From Flavobacterium micromati (GTDB taxonomy: Bacteria; Bacteroidota; Bacteroidia; Flavobacteriales; Flavobacteriaceae), in assembly GCF_900129585.1 (NCBI RefSeq), contig NZ_FQWF01000001.1, positions 431,864 to 495,863 on the forward strand: a stretch of DNA of 64,000 nt, given 5' to 3'. The notes beneath the pieces are model-generated. The model made no database searches. It saw nothing but the letters and a program-made list of their open reading frames with translations, and was not told the DNA's origin. The position numbers and the translations under genes are program-made. Below, piece after piece: positions 1 to 9,100 of this stretch (its first letter is position 1; every line of letters begins with the position of its first letter).

Positions 1-1
1 A

Positions 2-64
2 TTAAAAATTGCAGCACCTTTGATTGTTGTAAATCTTTTTGATAAAATTATACGAGAACCTTAG
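2..64 (+). CDS. C-terminal tail of an upstream protein (partial)
   Basis: An open frame enters from the window edge and ends in a TAG at 62-64. The 20 residues visible end in LFDKIIREP, preceded by a hydrophobic stretch (APLIVVNLF), so the protein may end in or next to a membrane helix. The stop is 44 bp before the next gene on the same strand, so the two could be co-transcribed. Twenty residues are too few to name the family. Confidence 0.45.
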   Translation, partial: LKIAAPLIVVNLFDKIIREP

Positions 65-108
65 TTTCTAAAGCACTATAATTGTTATTTTTAGCCTTTT
101 AAGAAATT

Positions 109-1095
109 ATGATAAAAAGTAACAGCAAGCCCCTCGTTCTTTTTGGCGAAAGCATAATGCCTGGCGAAAACAAAACCATTAATGTTGAGATCGCTAGACT
201 GCACACTACAACAAAACTAAACATTCCTATAATTGTACGACGTTCTAAAATTGACGGCCCTGTTGTACTTTTCTCTGCCGGAATTCATGGAGACGAAATC
301 AATGGTGTAGAAATTGTCAGACAACTTATTAATAAAAAAATTAACAAACCAAAACGGGGAACAATCATATGTTTTCCCATAATAAACGTTTATGGGTTTG
401 TCAATAAATCGAGAGAGTTTCCAGACGGGAGGGATTTAAATCGGGTTTTTCCAGGAAATAAAACTGGATCGCTAGCTAGCAGGTTTGCATTTCAAATTCT
501 GACTGAAATAATGCCTATTGTCAATTATGCAGTAGATTTTCATGCAGGAGGAGCAAGTAGGTTTAACGCACCACAAATAAGAATAACGCAAGACAATCCC
601 GAGTTAAAGATTCTAGCTGATGTTTTTAACGCGCCGTTTACGTTATACTCTAAAAATATTTCAGGTTCTTTTAGAAATTCCAGTGAAAAATTGAATGTTA
701 AAATGCTCCTTTTCGAAGGCGGAAAATCACTAGATATTAATTCAGCAATTGCTGCTGAGGGAATTAGTGGAGCAAAGCGATTTCTAAATCATTTTGACAT
801 GTTAGATCCAAAACACAGTATTAGTCACCAAAAATTGAACACAATCTATATTGAGAAATCAGGCTGGATTCGTGCAAAATGCTCTGGATTAATGCAAGAT
901 TATAATAGTCTAGGGAAATTTGTGAAAAAAGGCACTGTCCTCGCAATTATCACCGATCCGTACGGAAAATTTGAACGAAAAGTAAAAGCGCCAAATGATG
1001 GTTATATTATCAATGCGAATCACTCGCCCATTGTTTATGAAGGCGATGCAATATATCATTTATCAAATGCTTTGGATGAAGAGGAGGAGGAATAG
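109..1095 (+). CDS. Succinylglutamate desuccinylase/aspartoacylase (AstE/AspA) family zinc deacylase
   Basis: This is a zinc-dependent carboxypeptidase-fold deacylase of 328 aa. The expected ligands are visible: His60 and Glu63 in GIHGDE, and His145 in DFHAGG. NRVFPG (111-116) carries a substrate-binding Arg, and Glu203 in LLFEGG fits the catalytic base. The C-terminal third (from about 250) looks like the beta-rich biotinyl/lipoyl-like cap of the family (KFVKKGTVLAIITDPYG). The tail is acidic (EEEEE). The ATG follows the upstream stop by 44 bp. In Bacteroidota such genes often sit beside rimK-type ligases, but no neighbour here proves the substrate. Family assignment is firm; the acyl substrate is unknown. 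Confidence 0.87.
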   Translation: MIKSNSKPLVLFGESIMPGENKTINVEIARLHTTTKLNIPIIVRRSKIDGPVVLFSAGIHGDEINGVEIVRQLINKKINKPKRGTIICFPIINVYGFVNKSREFPDGRDLNRVFPGNKTGSLASRFAFQILTEIMPIVNYAVDFHAGGASRFNAPQIRITQDNPELKILADVFNAPFTLYSKNISGSFRNSSEKLNVKMLLFEGGKSLDINSAIAAEGISGAKRFLNHFDMLDPKHSISHQKLNTIYIEKSGWIRAKCSGLMQDYNSLGKFVKKGTVLAIITDPYGKFERKVKAPNDGYIINANHSPIVYEGDAIYHLSNALDEEEEE

Positions 1096-1097
1096 AA

Positions 1098-1152
1098 GTT
1101 TTTAGTTTTTAGTGCTTAGGTTTCAGTCCTTAGTTTTTAGTCCTTAGTTTTG
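1098..1152 (+). repeat. Degenerate heptamer array (TTAGTCC type)
   Basis: Directly after the deacylase stop come imperfect 7-nt units reading TTTTTAG, TGCTTAG, TTTCAG, TCCTTAG, all in one orientation. The same motif recurs at 26.2, 26.7, 33.5, 33.6 and 43.7 kb. The rest of the gap to 1332 has no recognised feature. Confidence 0.6.
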
Positions 1153-1332
1153 GTTATTAACTTAGTGTCAAATTATTACCGCAAAATTGTCTTGAATCTT
1201 TAAGTAGAAATCTGCACTTCGGTCAGATTTAAACCCACTGTAAACATTAGCTTGTGAAATTATAGTTGGACTGACTTTAAAACAAGAACACGGGATCAAG
1301 TACTTACAATGAGCAAATAAAATATTATTAAA

Positions 1333-1896
1333 ATGAAAAAATCAGAAATAAGATCAAAATATAAAGCGCTACGAAAACAACTTTCTGAAAATGATATTGA
1401 GGAAATGAGTTTGGCTGTTGCCAATAAATTAATTACACTTCCTGTTTGGGAGAAAACCTATTTTCATATTTTTTTACCAATAACGGAACACAATGAAGTA
1501 AACACCGAATTTATCTTGCACTTACTTTCAGGCAAAGACAAGGAAATTATTATTTCTAAAAGTGATTTTGAAACTAGGAATATGACTCATTTTCTGTTAA
1601 CTGACAGTACCAAAATCAAAAAAAATGAATACAACATTCCTGAACCTGTTAATGGTATTGAAGTACCTTCAAATAAAATAGAGGTAGTTTTTATACCGCT
1701 TTTAGCATTTGATAACAATGGACATCGAGTAGGTTATGGAAAAGGTTTTTATGATAAATTCCTTGCAGAATGCAAACCCGAAACTATTAAAATAGGCTTA
1801 TCTTTCTTCGAAGCCGAAGAACTAATTGAAGATGCTTTTGAAAGTGATGTTAAGTTGGATTATTGTGTGACGCCGAATGAAGTTTATATTTTTTAA
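1333..1896 (+). CDS. 5-formyltetrahydrofolate cyclo-ligase
   Basis: This enzyme uses ATP to convert 5-formyl-THF to 5,10-methenyl-THF in cytosolic one-carbon metabolism (MTHFS/YgfA family). The 187-aa length is normal. The signature GYGKGFYDKF is at residues 134-143, preceded by the conserved VVFIPLLAFDNNGHRVG stretch. The N-terminus (KSEIRSKYKALRKQL) is typical of the family, in which Lys/Arg residues bind substrate. The gene stands alone between a heptamer array and a small lipoprotein gene 43 bp downstream. Confidence 0.93.
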   Translation: MKKSEIRSKYKALRKQLSENDIEEMSLAVANKLITLPVWEKTYFHIFLPITEHNEVNTEFILHLLSGKDKEIIISKSDFETRNMTHFLLTDSTKIKKNEYNIPEPVNGIEVPSNKIEVVFIPLLAFDNNGHRVGYGKGFYDKFLAECKPETIKIGLSFFEAEELIEDAFESDVKLDYCVTPNEVYIF

Positions 1897-1939
1897 TTTT
1901 TAAGACGTACTTTTGCAGCAGAAAAAATTTAATTAATTC

Positions 1940-2134
1940 ATGAGAACATTTAAAAATTCAAGATTTACCGTAAGTATTATGGTTATTCTATTTGCAATTT
2001 CATTTTCAAACTGTAGTATTCAAACTGGAAATAGCAGATCTACGTATAAAGCTAAAAAACTACCCCCAGGTCAAGCTAAAAAAATATTTGGTGGAAAAAG
2101 CGCTAAACGTTATGCTCCCGGACAAAACAAATAA
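1940..2134 (+). CDS. Small predicted lipoprotein
   Basis: This 64-aa protein starts with basic residues, then a hydrophobic helix (about residues 12-24) ending in FSNC, a plausible relaxed lipobox with Cys26. The mature part is short and basic, with two PGQ motifs (PPGQAKKIFG and APGQNK). Small proteins of this type are common in Flavobacteriaceae, and I recall them being labelled quinol oxidase subunit 4, a name nothing in the sequence supports. It is 43 bp after the cyclo-ligase and is followed by a hairpin at 2253. Function unknown. Confidence 0.7.
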   Translation: MRTFKNSRFTVSIMVILFAISFSNCSIQTGNSRSTYKAKKLPPGQAKKIFGGKSAKRYAPGQNK

Positions 2135-2252
2135 ATCTAAAACAGTAAAAGAGATCTATGATCTAATTCGAAATACGTCTTTTTTTCAAACAGAAATCAA
2201 AACTATTTCTGATGATAAAAAGCTTTTTTATTAAAAATAATCAGCGATAAAA

Positions 2253-2283
2253 AAAGGAGCCCGATGTGCTATCGAGCTCCTTT
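2253..2283. terminator. Bidirectional intrinsic terminator
   Basis: A 13-bp stem (AAAGGAGCCCGAT / ATCGAGCTCCTTT, one G-T pair) with a 5-nt loop lies between two convergent genes. A-rich DNA on one side and T-rich DNA on the other let it work in both directions. Confidence 0.85.
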
Positions 2284-2310
2284 GCTTATTTCTACTAAAA
2301 GTAAGTTGCC

Positions 2311-4782
2311 CTATTTTGGGTCTAATATCTTTTCAATACGTTTAATACAATCTTGGTAATGATATTTGGTTTCTGTGTTTACTGCGGCATTTTTTGCAAC
2401 GGATAAACTTGATTTCAAAATATTTAGTTCTCCTCTTACCAATCCTCTAACATCAGATTGCGCAACATTATAAAACTCTCTAGTTGTTCCTGCTTTTAAT
2501 TCTTCATTCATCAAGAAATTCATTCTTTCTAAGTAAGCACGTTGTAAATTTCTTCTGTAAATTGTAACATTCGATCCTGAACTTGCTTCTTTCCACATAC
2601 CTTTGCGCATGTCTTGAAGTAAATCAAGAGCATTATAATTATTAGCTCCTACAATTTCTGTATCCATCAATCTACCAATTCTTTCAAAACTTAATACATT
2701 ATTTAAATGTCGTACTTGCAAACTTCTAAAACGTTCCGTATAACCCGAAAAATCAATGTTTTTTAAAGTTGCCAAATTAACTAACCATGTTGGAGATGCA
2801 AAAGCATTCGCTTGCAACCACTGCATCGCTTCCTGTTGTTTTGCTTTTGGCACCACATCAAATACGTTACCTTTTTGATTTGGCTTTTTAGTGTTTTCAT
2901 AAACGCCACCTACATTTGTAACAACGTGACCAATATATCTGCTCCAAACGTCAAGCATTTCTTTGTATAATTCGTCTAAATCCTCGTAATTATTAGTAGC
3001 ATCACTTGTCCATTTCGATAAATTAGAGGCTACAAATTCTAGGTTTTTAAGTCCATACGAACTCGCTTTCATCGAATTATTTCCAATATCCTCCGTTTGT
3101 GATGTAGGGTCAAAACTACTGCTTTGTTTACCAAACTTATAATTCAAATCCCCAGCTTTGTCCGTAATCCACTTGTCTAATGTAGCAACTTCTGCCTCTG
3201 GCGAAATAGCATTTGGAATTACACGATATCCCCAATTTAAAGCGTAATGATCGTAAGGTCCCATTTGACGAATGAAACGGATACCTTTGTCTCCGGGCTG
3301 AGCAATATAATTAAAACGGGCATAATCCATTAAACTCGCTGCAATTCCGCTTTTTTGTGTAAAAGATCCATTTCTATAATTCTCTACCTCGTAAGCGTTA
3401 CTTGCTCCCATATTATGTGGGAAACCGAGTGCGTGTCCTACTTCATGAGCAATTACAAAACGCATCATCTCGCCCATTTCTTCATCGGAAGTATTTAAAG
3501 TTCGAGCAGAAGGATTAGCAGCGCCAGTCTCTAATAAATACCTATTGCGGTACGAGCGTAAATGATTGTGGTACCAAATAACATCACTTTCAATAATTTC
3601 TCCAGTTCTAGGATCAGAGACACTAGGCCCAACTGCATTGCGAGTGGTACTTGCCACGTAACGAATCACAGAATACCGAATATCCTCTGGACTAAAATCA
3701 GGATCTTCCTCCTTTGTAGGTGGATCTTTAGCGATAATTGCGTTTTTAAAACCTGCAGTTTCAAACGGTTTTTGCCATTCCTCTATTCCTTGTCTAATAT
3801 ATTTTCTTAGTTTTTCTGGTGTGGCAGGATCTATATAATAAACAATCGGCTTTATTGGCTCTACTAATTCTCCTCTGGCATACGCTTCAGGATCTTTTGG
3901 CTCAAGCCTCCAGCGGCGAATAAATGTTTTGCTATCTGATTTTAGTTCGTTACTTCCGTAGTCAATTTGGCTCATCGTAAACCATCCCACTCTGGGATCA
4001 GCTAATCTTGGTTGCATCGGAATTTCCGGTAATAAAATCATCGATTGATTCATTTGAATACTGATCGTCTCAGCATCTTTCATCACCGGAGGATTAGATG
4101 CATTATAGGTGAAATCCTGAACGACTTCAATATTCATTGGAAAACTCTTCATTGCAGTAATAAAACTTCGAGAGTCGTCTATAGCTTTTACTTTATACGT
4201 TTCTCGCATAGCAGCTGAAAGTCCACTTATTGCTTTCACATCTGTGCTGTAAAATTTAGTTACATCAATAACGGTATTTTCAGAATTTGTACTAAAAGCA
4301 ACGATATCAAATGCAAATAAAACGGGTTCATAGTTGTTGTTTTTTACCGAAATACTGATTGGCAAACTAGGATCAGCAACGGCATTATATGATTTTACTT
4401 TTAATAAAACCTTATCCTGAAAACGTTGCCAAATTACTAATTGCTCATTGGTTTCAGAACCTGCGTTTACATAACCTCCACCCAAATCAGAAGGTAATTT
4501 GGACAACCGACTCACTAAAAGCATGTCTTTATCTAAAAGTTTATTTGGAATTTCAAAGTAATACTTCTTATCGACTTTGTGAACTGTGAAAAGTCCCTCG
4601 TCAGACTTCGCTTCTTTTGTTACTATTTTTCCATATTCCTTAATTGTGGTTTCTGGTTTTTTCTCGGTAACAGCTGCAGCTAATTTTGCCTGCTTTTCTT
4701 TTTCTTTTTTGGACTGTGCAAATTGCGTTGTAGGAAGTAACAAAAGTGTTGTAAAAAGAGTTAAAATAAAAAACTTTTTCAT
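2311..4782 (-). CDS. Secreted zinc-dependent metalloprotease (DUF5117/DUF5118 type)
   Basis: This 823-aa protein has a Sec signal peptide (MKKFFILTLFTTLLLLPTT, cleavage after about FAQ). A charged linker (SKKEKEKQAKLAAAV) leads into the N-terminal DUF5118/DUF5117-like regions. The catalytic metzincin-type motif HEVGHALGFPHN is at about residues 444-455, followed by a Met-turn-like SLMDYARFNY. This architecture belongs to the large zinc-dependent metalloproteases of Bacteroidota, which are secreted or periplasmic. No T9SS tail is obvious; the C-terminus ends in a predicted helical region. It is a single gene closed by a shared terminator. The natural substrate is unknown. Confidence 0.9.
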   Translation of the reverse strand: MKKFFILTLFTTLLLLPTTQFAQSKKEKEKQAKLAAAVTEKKPETTIKEYGKIVTKEAKSDEGLFTVHKVDKKYYFEIPNKLLDKDMLLVSRLSKLPSDLGGGYVNAGSETNEQLVIWQRFQDKVLLKVKSYNAVADPSLPISISVKNNNYEPVLFAFDIVAFSTNSENTVIDVTKFYSTDVKAISGLSAAMRETYKVKAIDDSRSFITAMKSFPMNIEVVQDFTYNASNPPVMKDAETISIQMNQSMILLPEIPMQPRLADPRVGWFTMSQIDYGSNELKSDSKTFIRRWRLEPKDPEAYARGELVEPIKPIVYYIDPATPEKLRKYIRQGIEEWQKPFETAGFKNAIIAKDPPTKEEDPDFSPEDIRYSVIRYVASTTRNAVGPSVSDPRTGEIIESDVIWYHNHLRSYRNRYLLETGAANPSARTLNTSDEEMGEMMRFVIAHEVGHALGFPHNMGASNAYEVENYRNGSFTQKSGIAASLMDYARFNYIAQPGDKGIRFIRQMGPYDHYALNWGYRVIPNAISPEAEVATLDKWITDKAGDLNYKFGKQSSSFDPTSQTEDIGNNSMKASSYGLKNLEFVASNLSKWTSDATNNYEDLDELYKEMLDVWSRYIGHVVTNVGGVYENTKKPNQKGNVFDVVPKAKQQEAMQWLQANAFASPTWLVNLATLKNIDFSGYTERFRSLQVRHLNNVLSFERIGRLMDTEIVGANNYNALDLLQDMRKGMWKEASSGSNVTIYRRNLQRAYLERMNFLMNEELKAGTTREFYNVAQSDVRGLVRGELNILKSSLSVAKNAAVNTETKYHYQDCIKRIEKILDPK

Positions 4783-4970
4783 TTATTATTTTTTAATGGT
4801 TATTGGTAACCAAAAATAAATTTTAGAGTCTGATAACTAATAATTCTACATGCTTTTAACTATTTATTAACTAATGATGAGTGAAGAAAATATACTTTCA
4901 ATAAAAATAATAGAAAATATGGAAATTTACTTAATGTCATCATTTCTGTATTTATTTTTCGGCTAAATAC

Positions 4971-5006
4971 AAAAAACCCTTCTTATCGGATGTAAAAAGG
5001 GTTTTT
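4971..5006 (-). terminator. Intrinsic terminator of the ileS-dksA-lspA operon
   Basis: Inverted AAAAACCC / GGGTTTTT arms with a loop of about 18 nt lie 73 bp past the lspA stop. On the minus strand the stem ends in a T run. The rest of the gap up to 4782 shows nothing further. Confidence 0.7.
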
Positions 5007-5078
5007 GAGATCTATAATTATAGTTTTGATTTAAACTTGTTATGAAAAAATTGACAAGTAAAGTAAAAGCTAATTTTT

Positions 5079-5675
5079 TTACTTATGAAATGCCTTTTTA
5101 TTGAAAACGATCAAAATACCAACTCCTGTAGAAATCGCCATATCAGCAACATTGAAAATAGCATTGAAAAAAGTAAAATCTCTTCCTCCCCAAAAAGGCA
5201 ACCAATTAGGTAAAATTCCATGCCAAAACGGAAAATAAAACATATCTACAACTTTACCGTGAAATAATGTTCCATAAGGTTGATCAGAGAATAGGGTTGC
5301 TAATTCGTAGTGACTGTTATTGAAAATAATACCGTAAAAAACAGAGTCGATAATATTTCCAAATGCTCCCGCAAGAATCAATGAAATCGCAACAATCAAG
5401 TAATTAGAACTGTCTTTCCTTTCAACAGAATCCCATAACCAATAGCCTATTCCGCCTACAGCTACTAACCTAAAAAGTGTCAGGAATAATTTACCATACT
5501 CCCCTGGAATTTCAGTTCCCCAGGCCATTCCTTCGTTTTCAATGAATAAAATTTTGAACCACTTGAACACCTCAACTTCTTCACCTAAAATGAAATTAGT
5601 TTTGATGTATATTTTAGAAACTTGGTCAACAAGTAAAAGGATAAAAATAAGGAGATACGCTTTTCGTAAAGACAT
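5079..5675 (-). CDS. lspA: Lipoprotein signal peptidase (signal peptidase II)
   Basis: This inner-membrane aspartyl protease removes signal peptides from prolipoproteins after lipidation. The 198-aa protein has four hydrophobic segments (about 5-20, 65-82, 92-108, 172-192). The catalytic aspartates fit Asp144 in VVDMF and Asp178 in FNVADMA; the N-terminal VDQVSK and FGNIIDS motifs are also present. The Bacteroidota form has a long loop before the first Asp (116-140). It is the last gene of an operon with ileS and a DksA-like gene, in keeping with the widespread ileS-lspA linkage. Confidence 0.96.
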   Translation of the reverse strand: MSLRKAYLLIFILLLVDQVSKIYIKTNFILGEEVEVFKWFKILFIENEGMAWGTEIPGEYGKLFLTLFRLVAVGGIGYWLWDSVERKDSSNYLIVAISLILAGAFGNIIDSVFYGIIFNNSHYELATLFSDQPYGTLFHGKVVDMFYFPFWHGILPNWLPFWGGRDFTFFNAIFNVADMAISTGVGILIVFNKKAFHK

Positions 5676-5712
5676 TTTGTAAAATTTGATGGCAAAAGTA
5701 GTTAAAAACTAA

Positions 5713-5771
5713 ATCCTAAATCCCAAACACCAATAATTTTTAGGTAATTATTGGGATTTGGAATTTAGGAT
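5713..5771. repeat. Heptamer-type inverted repeat between dksA-like gene and lspA
   Basis: Two 26-nt arms (5713-5738 and 5746-5771) pair at 23 of 26 positions. Both are built of AAATCCC/GGATTTGG-type units with a period near 7 nt. The position within the operon suggests a processing or attenuation hairpin, or a minimal copy of the heptamer arrays seen elsewhere in the window. Confidence 0.6.
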
Positions 5772-5785
5772 AGAAAGTATATTTT

Positions 5786-6166
5786 TTACCGTTGCAAGTT
5801 CTTTGCTTCAATACTCATAGTTGCATGAGGAACAATTCTGAGTCTGTCTTTGCCTATCAGTTTACCCGTTACTTTACACACACCGTATGTTTTATTCTCC
5901 ACACGAAAAAGTGCATTCTTCAAATCACGAATAAATTTTTCCTGCCGAATTGCAAGTTGTGAATTGGCTTCCTTTGACATTGTTTCGCTTCCCTCTTCAA
6001 AGGCTTTAAAAGTAGGCGAAGTATCATCAGTCCCGTTATTCAAGTCATTCATATAAGCACTTTTAATCAAATCTAAATCTGATTGGGCTCTTTGCATTTT
6101 GTTCAATATAATTTCTTTGAACTCTGCTAGATCTAGATCAGAGTATCTTGATGTTTCGTCTGCCAT
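5786..6166 (-). CDS. TraR/DksA family protein with degenerate zinc finger
   Basis: This 126-aa protein resembles DksA/TraR regulators, which bind the secondary channel of RNA polymerase and work with ppGpp. The N-terminal half is a predicted coiled coil (about 10-95). The C-terminal YGVCKVTGKLIGKDRL block (94-109) matches the zinc-finger region, but only Cys97 remains; the second Cys is Thr100 and the last pair is absent. Flavobacterial homologues I recall share this loss, so the domain may fold without zinc. The start is 7 bp after the ileS stop, indicating tight co-transcription with ileS and lspA. Confidence 0.85.
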   Translation of the reverse strand: MADETSRYSDLDLAEFKEIILNKMQRAQSDLDLIKSAYMNDLNNGTDDTSPTFKAFEEGSETMSKEANSQLAIRQEKFIRDLKNALFRVENKTYGVCKVTGKLIGKDRLRIVPHATMSIEAKNLQR

Positions 6167-6173
6167 TTTGGTT

Positions 6174-9100
6174 TTATTTAGAAATTAGTATCATTGTTTT
6201 TATTTCGTCAAATTCAATTTCGATTCCCTTTGCAATTTCATCGACAAAAACTAAATCGCTAGTTAATGTCTCTGATTTAATGTAGTCTTCATTTTTAAGA
6301 ATTGCTATTTCTAAAGGTCCGTTTCGCTTAAGCTGAACTTTTATTTTGTCAGTCACTTCGAATCCAGAATCTTTACGGATATTTTGAATTCTATTTACTA
6401 ATTCTCTAGCAATTCCCTCTTGTTTCAACTCTTCAGAAATGGTAATGTCAAGCGCAACGGTTATTCCATTAGAGTTTGCTACTAACCATCCTTCAATATC
6501 TTGCGATGTGATTTCGACGTCATCTTGGGTTAAAAGTACATTATTTCCTGCGATAACAATCTCTAAAGTTCCGTTCTTGTCTAACTGATTAATTTGATTT
6601 TTAGAAAAATTTTGTATCTCCTTAGAAATCAGACCCATATCTTTTCCGAAACGCGGACCTAGTGCTTTGAAATTAGGCTTTATTTGTTTCACTAAGATTC
6701 CAGACGCATCATCTAAAAGCACAATTTCTTTCACGTTTACTTCCGCTTTTATCAGGTCAGAAACGGCTTCAATTTCAGCTCTTTGATTCTCGTCAAGTAC
6801 CGGAATCATTACCTTTTGCAAAGGTTGACGTACCTTGATCATTTCCTTTTTTCTAAGCGATAAAACTAGTGATGATATAATCTGCGCTTTCTGCATTTTA
6901 CTCTCTAACGATTTATCAACAAAGTTTTCAACGTATTTTGGGAAATCGGATAAATGCACACTGCTAAATTCCTCTGAATGCGTGGCCAAAGTTAGGTCTC
7001 TGTAAAGACGATCCATAAAGAACGGAGCAATTGGCGCTCCAAGCTTACTTATAGTTAACAAACAAGTGTATAAAGTTTGATAAGCGGCAATTTTATCTTG
7101 TGCGTATTCGCCTTTCCAAAAACGTCTTCTGCACAAACGAACGTACCAGTTACTCAAGTTTTCTTGTACAAATTCAGAAATTGCACGTGCGGCTTTTGTA
7201 GGTTCATAATCAGCATAAAAACCATCAACTTCCTTTATCAGTGTATTTAATTCTGATATGATCCATTGATCAATTTCTGGTCTTTCACTCAACGGAATTT
7301 CCGCTTCTGCGTATTTGAAACCATCAATATTTGCGTACAAACTAAAAAACGAATAGGTGTTGTATAAGGTTCCAAAGAATTTACGACGCACCTCAGCAAT
7401 TCCCTCCAGGTCAAACTTTAAGTTATCCCAAGGATTTGCATTTGAAATCATGTACCAGCGCGTTGCATCAGCACCATATTCTTTCAACGTTTCGAAAGGA
7501 TCTGCGGCATTTCCTAAACGTTTGGACATTTTTTGTCCGTTTTTGTCTAATACTAATCCGTTTGAAACTACATTTTTATAGGCTACCTTATCAAAAACTA
7601 AAGTACCAATGGCGTGAAGCGTATAAAACCAACCACGAGTTTGATCGACACCTTCAGCAATAAAATCGGCTGGGAAGTCTTTGTTTTGGTCAATTTTGTC
7701 TTTATTTTCAAAAGGATAATGCCATTGAGCATAAGGCATTGAGCCGGAATCAAACCAAACATCAATCAAATCTGCCTCGCGAATCATTGGCTTGCCAGAT
7801 GCAGAAACTAAAGTGATTTGATCAACCACATTCTTATGTAAATCAACCAAATCATAGTTTGATTCGGCCATATTACCAATTTCAAAACCTTCAAAAGGAT
7901 TTTCTTTTTGGAAACCAGCGGCGATTGATTTTTCTATTTCTTTATATAATTCTTCTACCGAACCGATTAGAATTTCTTCTTGCTTGTCTTCCGTTCTCCA
8001 TATAGGCAATGGAATTCCCCAAAACCTTGAACGAGATAAATTCCAGTCATTGGCATTTTTCAACCAATTACCAAAACGGCCCTCTCCAGTTGCTTTTGGC
8101 TTCCAGTTGATGGTTTCGTTCAAGTCGAACATTCTATCCTTAACTTCTGAGATTTTTATAAACCAGGAATCTAGCGGATAATATAAAATAGGTTTGTCAG
8201 TTCTCCAGCAATGTGGGTAACTGTGCACATATTTCTCTACTTTGAAAGCTTTGTTTTCTTCTTTTAACTGAATAGCAATTTCTACATCTACAGATCTTTC
8301 TGGAGCTTCACCATCAATGTAATATTCGTTTTTGACATATTTATTAGATAAATTTCCAAGACCTTTCACAAATTTTCCTTGTAAATCAACTAACGGAACC
8401 GGAGTTCCATATTCGTCTAAAACTAAAAGCGGCGGAACTTCTGGCGTGGCTTCTTTAGCTACTCTAGCATCATCCGCACCAAAAGTAGGTGACGTGTGAA
8501 CAATTCCAGTTCCATCTTCGGTTGTTACAAAATCACCTGCAATTACTCTAAAAGCGTTTTCAGCATTTTGATAAGGCAACACCAACGGCATTAATTGCTC
8601 ATAACGAATATTTACTAAATCAGCACCTTTACATTCTGCTAGAACTTGATATGGAAGCCCCCTAGCCCCCAAAGGGGGAACAGAACTAAAATTAACAAAA
8701 TCCTCCTCATTTTCTGTCTGAAAGAATTTTTTATCAAATTGTTTGCCAACTAAATTTTTAGCAAGAATAACATTTGTTGGCAGAAAAGTATATTGATTTA
8801 TCGTTCGCACAATAACATAATCAATTTTTGGCCCTACAGTTAATGCAGTGTTTGAGGGTAATGTCCATGGTGTTGTTGTCCACGCTAAAAAGAAAGTATC
8901 TCCTAAATTATCTAAAAAAGAGGTTTCAAGTGCAAAAGCTTTTGCAATTGAATTTCCTATTACTCCTTCGGGAGTTAGGGGGCTTTTGAACTGTGCCACC
9001 ACCGTTGTATCAGTCACATCTCTGTAGCTTCCTGGTTGGTTTACTTCGTGAGAAGATAATCCTGTTCCTGCTTTTGGTGAATAGGGTTGAATTGTATAAC

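Noticed and set aside
1992..2234. 80-codon ORF overlapping the small lipoprotein
   Set aside because: The overlapping frame with lipobox at 1940 is the better gene; this one is a frame shadow.
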